The translations under genes were made by a program, and so were the position numbers. A DNA stretch of 64,000 bases from Flagellimonas olearia (GTDB taxonomy: Bacteria > Bacteroidota > Bacteroidia > Flavobacteriales > Flavobacteriaceae): contig NZ_WELG01000001.1 in the NCBI RefSeq assembly GCF_009184425.1, positions 661,033 to 725,032 on the forward strand. Direction: 5' to 3'. Shown piece by piece: positions 16,639 to 26,363 of the stretch. The notes beneath the pieces were generated by a model, which had not been told where the DNA came from, ran no database searches, and saw nothing but the letters and a program-made list of their open reading frames with translations. Position 1 is the first letter of the stretch, and each line of letters starts with the position of its first letter.

Positions 16639-18249
16639 CTATTGTTTTCGCAATACTTTACCGGACCGGGCATCTACAAAAGTGCCATTGTCCACGGTTA
16701 AATTTCCATTTACAATGACAAAGGGGATGCCTTCCGGATATTGGTGCGGTTTTTCAAAAGTAGCTTTGTCAATGACAGTTTCAGGATTGAAGATGACCAT
16801 ATCCGCCTTCATGTTTTCCTTGATCTGTCCTCTGTCCGTTAGTCCTAGGGTCTGTGCGGGCAAAAGGGTCATTTTCCGAATGGCTTCTTGAAGTGACAAG
16901 GTCTTTTTCTCACGTACATAATGCCCGAGTACCCGAGAAAAGGTTCCATACCAACGGGGATGAGGGTGGCCCATACCCGGTTCTACCAAACGCCCATCCG
17001 AACCTATCATGGTTTGTGGGTGTTGCATGATCCGCGTTACATCTTCCTCGGCCATGGCATGAAAGACACAGGCAGCTCCGCCGTTCAATTGTGCCTCAAT
17101 GACCAGTTCCGCACCGTTTTCCACGGTGGGTTCCAATCCTTTTTGTTCTACCCAATATTTTAATGTTTTTCCCTCCAGTTCAGGTTGCCATTCCACTTTT
17201 GCAAATTGAATACGGTTCAGGTCGGAACCTCCTCTATCATTTAAAATGTTGAAGACAATGCCATTTCGGATGCTGTCCCTAAGTATGGGGTCCGAAACTC
17301 TTTTTTCAAAGGCTTCCAGTCCTCCGGCCATGGACCAACTGGGAATGATGACGGATATTCCGGTATAGCTGGCCGTATACGGATATTGGTCCATTTTGAT
17401 GTCCAACCCCCTTGCTCGGGCAGAATCTACCATGGACAGGGTACGGGAACTTTTTCCCCACATGGGTTTTCCTATGGCCTTGTGGTGGGTGAGCACCACA
17501 GGAATATCGGCCTGCTCGGAAATTTGAATGGCTTCGGCAACGGCATCAAAAAGGCCCAGACCTTCTTCCCGAAGGTGGGAAGTATAGATTCCACCATATT
17601 TTGAAGCTACCTTGGATAGGGCAATGACCTCTTCCACATTGGAAAAAGTGCCTGGTAAATACTTAAGTCCAGTGGAAATCCCATAGGCTCCCGCCTGCAT
17701 GGCACTGTCCACTTGGGCTTCCATGGCTCTTTGTTCTGTTGGGGTGGGAGTTCGGTTTTCCAACCCCATGATGTTTCTACGGATGGTATTATGTCCAACC
17801 AAGTAGGCGACATTCATTCCGATGCCTTTGGCTTCAAGGCTGTCCATAAAAGACCCCAAAGGCCATGGAGAACCCCCATCAGGTCCGCCCAGTGCCGTGG
17901 TGACCCCTTGCCTTACATGGCTTTCGCAGGAAGAAAGTTCCATAATGGGTTCCAAATGCGTGTGCATGTCAATAAAACCGGGAGCAACAGCAAGCCCTTG
18001 GGCATCTATGGTTTGGGTGGCGATGGCATCGTCCAGATTCCCGATCATAACGATCATGGAATCCTTTATGGCAATATCGGCCATGATTGGGGTGTTGCCA
18101 GATCCGTCATAAACGGTTCCGTTTAAAATCAGAAGGTCATAATTCTTCGTGCCTCCACACGAAAAAATGAATAAGAGGCATAGTCCCACACCGATTTTTT
18201 TAAGGGAATCAAGGTATGGACGGGTATTGGTTTTTCTAAAATTGTGCAT
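16639..18249 (-). CDS. N-acyl-D-amino acid deacylase family lipoprotein
   Basis: 536 residues. Lipobox FIFSCGG near residue 31 predicts a lipoprotein. The amidohydrolase core follows the D-aminoacylase/N-acyl-D-glutamate deacylase pattern: LILNGTVYDGSG, APGFIDMHTHLE (metal His pair), GISTGLKYLPG, YTSHLREEG, VVLTHHKA, TMIGSDG and a C-terminal KADMVIFNPETV composite-domain strand. The family removes acyl groups from N-acyl-D-amino acids. It is 2 bp downstream of the D-amino acid aminotransferase gene and 9 bp before the M20 peptidase, strong support for a shared D-amino acid route. Confidence 0.85.
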   Translation of the reverse strand: MHNFRKTNTRPYLDSLKKIGVGLCLLFIFSCGGTKNYDLLILNGTVYDGSGNTPIMADIAIKDSMIVMIGNLDDAIATQTIDAQGLAVAPGFIDMHTHLEPIMELSSCESHVRQGVTTALGGPDGGSPWPLGSFMDSLEAKGIGMNVAYLVGHNTIRRNIMGLENRTPTPTEQRAMEAQVDSAMQAGAYGISTGLKYLPGTFSNVEEVIALSKVASKYGGIYTSHLREEGLGLFDAVAEAIQISEQADIPVVLTHHKAIGKPMWGKSSRTLSMVDSARARGLDIKMDQYPYTASYTGISVIIPSWSMAGGLEAFEKRVSDPILRDSIRNGIVFNILNDRGGSDLNRIQFAKVEWQPELEGKTLKYWVEQKGLEPTVENGAELVIEAQLNGGAACVFHAMAEEDVTRIMQHPQTMIGSDGRLVEPGMGHPHPRWYGTFSRVLGHYVREKKTLSLQEAIRKMTLLPAQTLGLTDRGQIKENMKADMVIFNPETVIDKATFEKPHQYPEGIPFVIVNGNLTVDNGTFVDARSGKVLRKQ

Positions 18250-18251
18250 GG

Positions 18252-19130
18252 TTATACTATCAATGTTGAGGAATCCAATTGCTTGAGTTCTGCAAAGGCT
18301 TCCTGTAGTTTTAAGGTGGTTTTTCCAATGGCGTCCGGAACATGGAAACGATGTTCCCCAAGTTGTGCAATCGAGGCAATTTGGGTTGTAGTTCCAGTGA
18401 GGAAGGCTTCATCCATTGAGGAAACCACATTGGCGGCGATGGGCTCTTCCACCACAGGAATCTCCAGATTCCGGCACAATTCCAGCACAATTTTCCGGGT
18501 GACACCATTTAAGATGTGTTCGTTGGCCGGATGGGTGTACACTTTTTCATCCTTTATAAAAAAGATATTGGTATGGGAACCTTCAGTGATCAGTCCATCC
18601 CGGACCAGTACAGCTTCATCCGCGTTTTGGTTCATAGCCATTTCATTGGTCATAACATTGCCCAATAAGGAAATGGACTTGATGTCACACCTATGCCAAC
18701 GGAAATCAGGCTCAAGAATGGCCGTTATATTTTTTGAGTTGATATGGGGAAGTGAAAAAGGCAGGGCATACATCATGGTCGTAGCGGGGTAACCCTTCGG
18801 ATAGGCATGCTTTCTCGGGGCCACGCCACGGGTCACTTGCATATAGATCAGGCAGGATTTTTCCTCGAGGGAAGCAGCGTGCAACAGAGGAGCAATTTGG
18901 GTCTCTAATTGACCAACATCATAAGCAATGTTGATTTTATCCAAATTCTCTTGCAAGCGGTCCAAGTGGGCCTTTTTATAAAATATGCTATGGTCCAATT
19001 GCACCATGACTTCGTAGATGCCGTCCCCAAAAAGAAACCCGCGATCAAATACCGATATCTGGGCAGCATCAGAGGGATAAATGGTCCCGTTCAGGAAAAC
19101 CTTTTCAGGAAAATTACCTCTTGGAAGCAT
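18252..19130 (-). CDS. dat: D-amino acid aminotransferase (class IV)
   Basis: 292 residues of the PLP fold-type IV aminotransferases. ISVFDRGFLFGDGIYEV is the class signature. RWHRCDIKSISLLGNVMTNE (about 160-179) carries the catalytic PLP-binding Lys and is almost the same as the Bacillus D-alanine aminotransferase motif. ITEGSHTNIFFIKD and YTHPANEHILNGVTR also fit D-alanine aminotransferase better than branched-chain enzymes. Reaction: D-amino acid plus 2-oxoglutarate to 2-oxo acid plus D-glutamate. Cytoplasmic and first gene of a five-gene operon whose other members are all exported. Confidence 0.85.
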   Translation of the reverse strand: MLPRGNFPEKVFLNGTIYPSDAAQISVFDRGFLFGDGIYEVMVQLDHSIFYKKAHLDRLQENLDKINIAYDVGQLETQIAPLLHAASLEEKSCLIYMQVTRGVAPRKHAYPKGYPATTMMYALPFSLPHINSKNITAILEPDFRWHRCDIKSISLLGNVMTNEMAMNQNADEAVLVRDGLITEGSHTNIFFIKDEKVYTHPANEHILNGVTRKIVLELCRNLEIPVVEEPIAANVVSSMDEAFLTGTTTQIASIAQLGEHRFHVPDAIGKTTLKLQEAFAELKQLDSSTLIV

Positions 19131-19297
19131 AGTTGGTGGTCGGTTTTAAATGGTATTGCTTGTGAAGGTAACGGTTATTTTCCTAAATAAAAACTCGATT
19201 TTGACAGGGCTATGGGGATTTTTTACCGTCTGGATTTAATACCTTGCAAGGGTAACAGAATTGGAAGTCATAATAAAGTTTCAGGAAGGTATTTTGT

Positions 19298-20434
19298 ATG
19301 GAAGGAAAGCTAAGGGGCGTGTATAGTGTGAGTGGATTGTTAATGGTATTGATTACCCTATCGTTATTAAGTTGCGGGGAAAAGGAAAAGAAGCAAGAAG
19401 AGGATGACAAGGAATCCCAAGTAGAGGAGAAGTTGGACCTTTCCTCTTTGGATACCATACCTCCCATTGCTATTCCCGAAGGGATGGTATGGATTCCTGG
19501 AGGGGTGTTTATGCAAGGAGCTGTGTCATCAGACAGGATGGCCATGCCCCATGAGAGTCCTGCCCATGAAGTTGCGGTAAACGGTTTTTACATGGATGCG
19601 CATGAGGTCACCAATGCCCAATTTGCTGAATTTGTGAAACAAACGGGGTATATCACTGTAGCGGAACGCGAGATTGAATGGGAGGAAATGAAGAAGCAAC
19701 TCCCCGAAGGAACGCCCAAACCCCACGATTCCATTTTACAGCCCGGTTCGTTGCTGTTCAAAAAGACAAAATCCAGCGTGCCCAATCTTTATGATTATTC
19801 CCAGTGGTGGAAGTGGGGTATCGGCACCAATTGGAAACATCCCGATGGACCGGAAAGTTCCCTTGAAGGAAAGGAGAACCATCCCGTGGTACACATTGCT
19901 TATGAAGATGCCATTGCGTATTGTAATTGGGCGGGAAGGCGCTTACCCACCGAAGCGGAATGGGAATATGCTGCCCGTGGCGGTAAGGAAGACGCCATTT
20001 TTTTCTGGGGCAATGATTTGGAACAGCTCAGTTCAAATGCCAATACCTGGGAGGGGGAGTTCCCGGTGGAAAACCTCAAAGCCGATGGGTTTGAGAAGCG
20101 TGCCCCGGTAATGTCCTATCCCCAAAACGGGTATGGTCTCTATGATATGGCCGGTAATGTATGGGAATGGACCAATGATTGGTACAATACCCAATATTAT
20201 GGACAGCTCCAAGCCGAACAGCAAGTGGCTTTGAACCCGCAAGGAGCCTCAACGCCCTATAATGCCACTAACCCCTATGCCCGAGAAAAGGTTATCAAGG
20301 GAGGGTCTTTTTTATGCAGTGCCTCCTATTGTGCCAGCTATCGCATTTCGGCACGGATGGCTACCAGTCTGGATTCCTCTTTGGAGCATTTAGGGTTTAG
20401 GACTGTTCTAGATCCGAGCATGATCAAAGAGTAA
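19298..20434 (+). CDS. formylglycine-generating enzyme family lipoprotein
   Basis: 378 residues. The N-terminus has a hydrophobic stretch ending in the lipobox LLSCG, followed by a charged linker (EKEKKQEEDDKESQVEEK). The FGE-sulfatase domain covers about 60-375: MVWIPGGVFMQGA, DAHEVTNAQFAEFV, RRLPTEAEWEYAARGG, DMAGNVWEWTNDW and GGSFLCSASYCASYRISAR. The last motif keeps both cysteines needed by true FGE, which converts a sulfatase Cys to formylglycine. Many relatives that lack them are not FGE. There is no sulfatase gene in this window. Divergent from dat, single-gene unit. Confidence 0.8.
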   Translation: MEGKLRGVYSVSGLLMVLITLSLLSCGEKEKKQEEDDKESQVEEKLDLSSLDTIPPIAIPEGMVWIPGGVFMQGAVSSDRMAMPHESPAHEVAVNGFYMDAHEVTNAQFAEFVKQTGYITVAEREIEWEEMKKQLPEGTPKPHDSILQPGSLLFKKTKSSVPNLYDYSQWWKWGIGTNWKHPDGPESSLEGKENHPVVHIAYEDAIAYCNWAGRRLPTEAEWEYAARGGKEDAIFFWGNDLEQLSSNANTWEGEFPVENLKADGFEKRAPVMSYPQNGYGLYDMAGNVWEWTNDWYNTQYYGQLQAEQQVALNPQGASTPYNATNPYAREKVIKGGSFLCSASYCASYRISARMATSLDSSLEHLGFRTVLDPSMIKE

Positions 20435-20459
20435 CTTGCTTGGGAACAGTCCTATGGCA

Positions 20460-22406
20460 CTATTTTCTGGCGTTTTGGTCTCCCAAATCCTTTTCCACAA
20501 TGATGAAATCGGATCGGCGGTTGACCAGATGTTCCTGTTCACTGCACCTGACTCCGTTGGAGCAGTGGTTCCTGAGTTGATACTCCCCATAGCCTCTTGC
20601 GCTTTCAATTCTGTTGGAATCAATGCCTTTGGCAATGAGGTAACGCATGGTAGACTTGGCGCGGTCATCGGACAATTTTAAATTGTATTGATCGGAGCCC
20701 CTGGAATCAGTGTGCGATTCAATCTTGATTTTGATGCCTGGAAATTCGCGCATGGCAAAAAGTACCTTTTCCAACTCAATTTCTGCCCGTGGGGTAATGT
20801 CAGACTTATCGTATTCAAAATAGATAGGATTCACTTTGATTTTTTCGATGTCTCCATCCTTAATGACCAAGCTTTCGAAGGGGGTTAGATAAATCATGTT
20901 GTTCATGGAGGCCTTTTGAGGATTTTCACCAGTGGGCACAAAAATTTCCTTTTTCACGTATTTTGGTTTGATGAACACCAGTTTATTTTCCTTGTTGCAA
21001 GGCAATACGAAACGGAAGAATCCGGTTTCATCGGTTTTCATGGCATCCAAAAGTCCCAAGTTCACATCGTAGAGTTCAATACTGGCCAGAGGAATGGGTT
21101 CGCCGGTTTTTTCATCCAGTACATATCCGGAATATTCAAGACAATCAATAGGCTTGGCCTTTTTTAAATAGTAGATGTCGTCGTCCCCGGCACCACCAAA
21201 TCGGTTGGATGCAAAATAACCATCCCCTGAACTGTGGTCCATTACCAATGAAAAGTCATCCATATTGCTATTGATGGGCTTTCCAAGGTTTTGGGGCAGG
21301 CCATAACTGGTTTTGGACTTGATCGTTGAGGTGAAAATATCCAACCCACCCAGACCATAATGACTATCCGAAGAGAAATATAGGGTATTGTCATCCACAA
21401 AAGGGAACATCTCCCTGCCTCGGGTGTTGATGGTCTCCCCCAAGTTCATGGGCGGGGTAAGAGCATCGCCGTTCAAGCCAAGTTCAACCACGTACAGATC
21501 GCTTTCTCCATGCCCACCCGGCATATTGGATGTAAAATACAGATACTTACCATCCGGGCTCAATGCCGGATGTCCACACGAGTATTCCTTACTGTTGAAG
21601 GAAAGGGAAGTAACATTGATAAGGGTATTGGCATAAATCGTTCCTTTTAGGATCTGCATATTGGAGAGTCCTTCACTATTGGCATTTAGTTTGTTTTTTT
21701 TGATAAAATTCCTGGTAAAATAGATGGTGTTGGACCTTGGGTCAAAGGCCACATTGGAATCGTGAAAAGAGGATTCCAGGTTTTCCAGAAACTTTTCAGG
21801 AACAAATTGCGACATGTGGGGGTTGGTGAGGTAGAGGTCTAGGTACGGTTGGTTGTTCCACGGATACAATTTTCCATTGGATTTTAGGGTGTCCCTGGCC
21901 GATGCAAATACCAGCATATCATCATAGATTGAAGGGGAAAAGTCTGATTTATCACTATTGAATTCCAGATTCTGAACTTCGTATTTGGGGTTTTTCAGCA
22001 AAAGGCTATCGAGGTTTCTTTTTTGTGCCATGATCATATCCAATCGGTTTTGATCGGAGTAAAAATCACGAAGAAGCTTATCAGCTTGATCGGCTTGCAT
22101 GCTGGCCTTTAGACATTGAACCAGTTTGATGATATTGTTTTCACCCATTCTATTGCCCTCAATGGCGTAGAGTTTCTGATACCAATCCTTGGCTTTTTGA
22201 TATTCATTCCGGTTAAAATGACTATCGGCCAATCTTTGGATTACATGGATGGAAGGCCTACTTTTTCGCATGGCCAAATCTTGATAGAGTACAATGGCCT
22301 TTTCAAATTTGAAATCGTTGAACAGTTCATCGGCCTTTTCCAATTTGCTTTGTGGAAAAACACTGGTAAAGACAGATAGTGTTAGGAAGAGTATTATTTT
22401 TTTCAT
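20460..22406 (-). CDS. OmpA family protein with TPR, PD40 propeller and carboxypeptidase-regulatory-like domains
   Basis: About 649 residues. Signal peptide; TPR-type helical repeats (about 20-125); WD40-like PD40 strands (ALSPDGKYLYFTSNMPGG, REMFPFVDDNTLYFSSDSHYG, GDGYFASNRFGGAGDDDIY; about 160-430); a CarboxypepD_reg-type beta sandwich (YVLDEKTGEPIPLASIELYD, about 440-520); and a C-terminal OmpA peptidoglycan-binding domain (IKIESHTDSRGSDQYNLKLSDDRA in part, about 575-640). Such proteins accompany PorP/SprF proteins in gliding and T9SS-associated loci and anchor the outer-membrane assembly to the cell wall. The paired ATGs at 22406 and 22409 are equivalent starts. 3rd gene of the surface operon. 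Confidence 0.9.
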   Translation of the reverse strand: MKKIILFLTLSVFTSVFPQSKLEKADELFNDFKFEKAIVLYQDLAMRKSRPSIHVIQRLADSHFNRNEYQKAKDWYQKLYAIEGNRMGENNIIKLVQCLKASMQADQADKLLRDFYSDQNRLDMIMAQKRNLDSLLLKNPKYEVQNLEFNSDKSDFSPSIYDDMLVFASARDTLKSNGKLYPWNNQPYLDLYLTNPHMSQFVPEKFLENLESSFHDSNVAFDPRSNTIYFTRNFIKKNKLNANSEGLSNMQILKGTIYANTLINVTSLSFNSKEYSCGHPALSPDGKYLYFTSNMPGGHGESDLYVVELGLNGDALTPPMNLGETINTRGREMFPFVDDNTLYFSSDSHYGLGGLDIFTSTIKSKTSYGLPQNLGKPINSNMDDFSLVMDHSSGDGYFASNRFGGAGDDDIYYLKKAKPIDCLEYSGYVLDEKTGEPIPLASIELYDVNLGLLDAMKTDETGFFRFVLPCNKENKLVFIKPKYVKKEIFVPTGENPQKASMNNMIYLTPFESLVIKDGDIEKIKVNPIYFEYDKSDITPRAEIELEKVLFAMREFPGIKIKIESHTDSRGSDQYNLKLSDDRAKSTMRYLIAKGIDSNRIESARGYGEYQLRNHCSNGVRCSEQEHLVNRRSDFIIVEKDLGDQNARK

Positions 22407-22417
22407 CATGGTGCTTT

Positions 22418-23344
22418 TTAAAAGAATCTGGGGGACAAAGCCCTTTTGTTGGCATTAAAAACGGTGTATTTCAAAATAATCTCGTGAGAGCCGTCATTGT
22501 AGTTGTCCAATCCAGAGGTGGAATAATCATAGGCATAGCCTATAAAGAATTTTTTTGCCAAGTGGAACCCGGCCAATGCGCTGATGGCATCATCGTAGCG
22601 ATAGGCGAGTCCAAAGCTTACTTTTTCTTGGAATAGGAAGTTTGCCGAGACATCCACGGTCAAAGGGGCTCCCGAAACATGCTTGGTCAATAAGGCAGGT
22701 TTGAACATGATGGAGCTGGAAACATCAATAACATAACCTCCCATAAGGTAATATTGGGTTTTCCTATCGGTCACGGTAACCTCATTGTCATTATATATTT
22801 GCGAATTCATGAGGTTGTCACTGGACAATCCCACATACCAGTTGGTACTGTAAAAGAAGGCGCCAACCCCAAATACGGGTCTGGTCTTGTTCAGGTTTTC
22901 CGCAAATATGGGGTCTTGGTCATCCGCGTAATTTCCCTTGGACCAATCTATGGATAGGATGTCCAGTCCAGCATTCAGGCCAAGGGAGAGTTTGGTCTCT
23001 AGCCCTGTTGGGATCTCATAGGCGAAATGTCCGTTGATCTTTACATCGTTGGATGCCCCAATTTTATCATTGATGGCCGTTAGGCCAAGACCGATTCGTT
23101 TACCGGTTCTCCCTTGCACGGTGAACGATTGGGTTTCTGGAGCTCCGTCCAAGCCAACCCATTGTGTACGGAAGAGCACATTGGCCTCGAAATTGCCGGA
23201 GGTTCCCGTATATCCTGGGTTGAGTACCGTGGTATTGTACATGTATTGGGTGTATTGCGGGGCTTGCTGCGCCTGTAGTTTGGTTAGGGATAGGACCAAA
23301 ACCAGACCTGTGAGTATGCCGAGATTCTTTATGTTGCTATTCAT
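22418..23344 (-). CDS. PorP/SprF family type IX secretion-associated outer membrane protein
   Basis: 308 residues. Signal peptide ending in LQAQQ, then the family hallmark YTQYMYNTTVLNPGYTG and FRTQWVGLDGAPETQSF, and beta-barrel strands to the C-terminal ILKYTVF. Known: PorP and SprF take part in secretion or surface attachment of T9SS clients; SprF is needed for SprB surface delivery in gliding flavobacteria. The adhesin gene 33 bp upstream is its probable dedicated client and the OmpA protein downstream the cell-wall anchor. Confidence 0.92.
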   Translation of the reverse strand: MNSNIKNLGILTGLVLVLSLTKLQAQQAPQYTQYMYNTTVLNPGYTGTSGNFEANVLFRTQWVGLDGAPETQSFTVQGRTGKRIGLGLTAINDKIGASNDVKINGHFAYEIPTGLETKLSLGLNAGLDILSIDWSKGNYADDQDPIFAENLNKTRPVFGVGAFFYSTNWYVGLSSDNLMNSQIYNDNEVTVTDRKTQYYLMGGYVIDVSSSIMFKPALLTKHVSGAPLTVDVSANFLFQEKVSFGLAYRYDDAISALAGFHLAKKFFIGYAYDYSTSGLDNYNDGSHEIILKYTVFNANKRALSPRFF

Positions 23345-23377
23345 AATTATTGGATTTATAGGTTTGGGATTTGGATT

Positions 23378-26158
23378 TTATCGTGCCAGTTGTAGCCAAC
23401 CCACAAGATTTCTGTTGAGCTCGGGAATATTTACCACATAATAGTAGGTGCCTGAAGGGAGGTGTTGCCCTTTGCCCATGACACCGTTCACATTGGCAAT
23501 TCCATCCCAATTGTTCTGATAGTCCATGGCTTCGAAGACTTTATTACCATTACGATTGAAAATCTGGAGCGTGTTGGAATAGTTTTCTATACACTCTATT
23601 TCAAAGAAATCGTTGTAACCATCATTGTTTGGGGTGAACTCGTTGTAGACCTGTAAACAGAACTCTTCCCCCAATACTTCCCCGCAGTCTTCAACTTCCA
23701 CTTGTAGTTCTGTGGCTTCGGTCGGGGTACAACTGGTGCTGTCCTCATATAGAACACTGATTGAAGTGTTTTGAAGTTCGGTCCATATGACCGTGGCACT
23801 GGAGTCGGTTGTACCTCCACCATCGACTATGGTTCCTCCTGTAACAGTCCAGGTGTAGTTTTGTTTTCCACTTTCCGTGGAGTAAGTGTATTGTTCTTCT
23901 TCCAGACAGGCTTCACTTGTTTGCCCCGTCAAGGTTATGGGTTGGTCCTCCAAGAGGGTAACGGTAATCCCAATCCGCGTCAAGACAGATATGGGAATAT
24001 CCAAAATACCTGCAAAGTATACAGAGCCATCGACCAAAGGAGTATTGAGGTCAAGGGCTACCGAGGCGTCCAAACTATCAAAGAACACGATGTCGTTTCC
24101 TGCCACTTGCAAATCCAATAAAGTGGGATTGTCGGATGCACAGAAAATCTGAAGAAGATCATCTACGATAAGTTCGGGAAGATCCACCGTGATATCTCCG
24201 GTCAGGGTACAAAGTGCCCCTTCCAAGAATACCTCAATGAGGCCATCAACATCCAAAGCCATGTCGGTACCATCAACTGCAATATCAAAAGCCAAATTGG
24301 TATCCAAGACCCCGGTATAGATTTGTCCATTGATGAAAAGGGAGACGGTATCCCCAACATTGGCATCACCGTTTACTGATCCTGTTACATTATAGGAGGG
24401 AGCCCCTTGAAAAAAGTCAATCAGATTTGAAAGGCTGATGACAGGGGTTGAGTCAATGGTAATGCTATTGGTAGAGTCAATAATGTCTACCGTGGCTTGG
24501 GCCAAATCCCCAGCGGCATTCTCACAACCGGCGGAAGCTTCGGTAATACGCACATAGAAGTTGTAGGGTCCACCGGCTTCATCCAGACCGGTTATGACAA
24601 GGGTCCCATTTGAAGTAATGGAATAGGTAACGGGGCCTTGGACAAGTCCATTGGTGATTTCATTGGTGCCATTGATATCAAAATACCACGTATAGGTTCC
24701 GTTGATTGTGCTTGAGGGAACAAGGGTAACTTCGCTGGATGAGCATATGGGGCTTTCATCCCCGGTAATGTTGATATCACCTGCCGTAGGGATGTCAACC
24801 ACGGTAACGGTAACAGGCACCCTTGGAGATTCCTCTGGACAACCTGGCTTGGCTGCTGCCACATAATAGATAGAGGTGGTGTTCAACACAGGAGTTGTAT
24901 AAGCTTCTCCTGAATTTACGGTGTCCAACAGATTTCCACCCGTTTCGGCATCATACCATCTTAGTTCGTTGCCCCCGGTAGTTGTGGCGATTAGGTCAAC
25001 GGAGTTTCCGGTGCAAATGCTCACATTTTCCGAATTGGCATCCAATATAGGTAGGGCTGGAGCCCGATAAATATCAAAAATCTGCAGTTGCTGTTCCAGC
25101 GCAACATTTAACAAGGATGACAGACGGACTGTGATTCGGGTTGCTTCATCACCAGGTGCAACCGCTATGGTTGCTTTTTGACCATCTTGGAGCAATCCCA
25201 AGAGATCTAAGGTCAGTATATTGTTCAGGCTCTCTGTGTAAAAGGGGGACTCAGCACCATTTTGGGCAATTACATCAATGGAATTGGCCACCCCGGCTTG
25301 AAGCAGAGAAGGATTTATGGCCAGGGTGATATAATAATTATCATCAGAGTTGGAGGGTGTATCAAAATAGGCAGTCTGTTCTATACTTGCAGCGACACCC
25401 AATATACCGAGACTTAGTTCTGAAAACGTATTTATATCACCGTCCAGAACCAGATGGGGATCGGTGACACCAGCCCCGCCCAAGTCCAGTAGGTCCAAAG
25501 TGAGCCCAGTACCCGTAAAGGAAGTATAGGTAGGGAGACCACATGAGGCCAATCCTTGATTGTGGAAAGCCCCAAAAACATCCAAGGTCTTGGTATTGTT
25601 GAGTCCAAGCAATGCCCCTATCTGATTGGTCATCCGTATGCGGTTGTATTGGGCATTTGGAGTAATGGCCATAAAATAGTCATTATCAACATTGGTCACC
25701 ACTTTCAGTTGACCGGTAGCAAATGCATTAGCCTCACCTGATGCTTCCTCCAAAACGGTGATACTGCCATTTTTTGCGGTCACTGTAAATTCTTGGTTCC
25801 CTATAAGGACAGCACCTGCAATATCCGATAAGAGTCCTCCAAGGCTTCCTCCCAATAGATAGGGAAGAAGTTCATCTTCCGTTTCCAGTTTAACATATGA
25901 TGTAGTATTGGGGTTCAAAGCTGATGGAAATTCCATTTCCAAATGTCCTGAGTAGGCCCCAACACCCAATAGGATACCGGTGCTGGCCCTTATTCCCGCA
26001 TTAGTGGTTAAACTACCGTCCACAGCATTTGCGGACAGATCTACTTCGTCTTCACTTACAATGGTTGTTGCAATGGTTTGTCCTGCAATATTAAACGAAA
26101 TTAAAAAAGATAAAATGAGAAATATGTAATAATATTTCTTAAGTATTGATTTATCCAT
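23378..26158 (-). CDS. T9SS type B sorting-domain adhesin
   Basis: 926 residues. Signal peptide (YYIFLILSFLISFNIAGQ). Residues 30-370 contain two duplicated beta-rich modules with similar 'NxxYxVTxNxxFMAITP'-like strands. An Ig_7-like domain (SVDLIATTTGGNELRWYD) follows at about 385-450, then several bacterial Ig-like segments. The C-terminal 90 residues are a gliding-motility-associated type B sorting domain: VYNEFTPNNDGYNDFFEIECI, LQIFNRNGNKVFEAMDY, WDGIANVNG and LPSGTYYYVVNI. Exported through T9SS and placed on the cell surface with the PorP/SprF and OmpA proteins encoded just downstream. Ligand unknown. Confidence 0.9.
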   Translation of the reverse strand: MDKSILKKYYYIFLILSFLISFNIAGQTIATTIVSEDEVDLSANAVDGSLTTNAGIRASTGILLGVGAYSGHLEMEFPSALNPNTTSYVKLETEDELLPYLLGGSLGGLLSDIAGAVLIGNQEFTVTAKNGSITVLEEASGEANAFATGQLKVVTNVDNDYFMAITPNAQYNRIRMTNQIGALLGLNNTKTLDVFGAFHNQGLASCGLPTYTSFTGTGLTLDLLDLGGAGVTDPHLVLDGDINTFSELSLGILGVAASIEQTAYFDTPSNSDDNYYITLAINPSLLQAGVANSIDVIAQNGAESPFYTESLNNILTLDLLGLLQDGQKATIAVAPGDEATRITVRLSSLLNVALEQQLQIFDIYRAPALPILDANSENVSICTGNSVDLIATTTGGNELRWYDAETGGNLLDTVNSGEAYTTPVLNTTSIYYVAAAKPGCPEESPRVPVTVTVVDIPTAGDINITGDESPICSSSEVTLVPSSTINGTYTWYFDINGTNEITNGLVQGPVTYSITSNGTLVITGLDEAGGPYNFYVRITEASAGCENAAGDLAQATVDIIDSTNSITIDSTPVISLSNLIDFFQGAPSYNVTGSVNGDANVGDTVSLFINGQIYTGVLDTNLAFDIAVDGTDMALDVDGLIEVFLEGALCTLTGDITVDLPELIVDDLLQIFCASDNPTLLDLQVAGNDIVFFDSLDASVALDLNTPLVDGSVYFAGILDIPISVLTRIGITVTLLEDQPITLTGQTSEACLEEEQYTYSTESGKQNYTWTVTGGTIVDGGGTTDSSATVIWTELQNTSISVLYEDSTSCTPTEATELQVEVEDCGEVLGEEFCLQVYNEFTPNNDGYNDFFEIECIENYSNTLQIFNRNGNKVFEAMDYQNNWDGIANVNGVMGKGQHLPSGTYYYVVNIPELNRNLVGWLQLAR

Positions 26159-26363
26159 ATCTAAAGCATTTTATTTTTGTATATAACAGAAAAAAATGTT
26201 AAATATTTTGAATCGACGGAAAATACTTACTAAAAAAGAAAGAAATATGAATAAATAATTGATTTACAGTATATTGATTATTTTCACTCTTTAAAAGGGT
26301 TTAGAGTAAAATTTAGTTATACTAACAAGAAAAGTATCTAGTGGCAGGCCATCAAAAAAGATG

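Noticed and set aside
26258-26300. TTGATTATTTTCAC near 26275 as a third FNR-type box
   Set aside because: One of eight defined bases differs and the region is very AT-rich.
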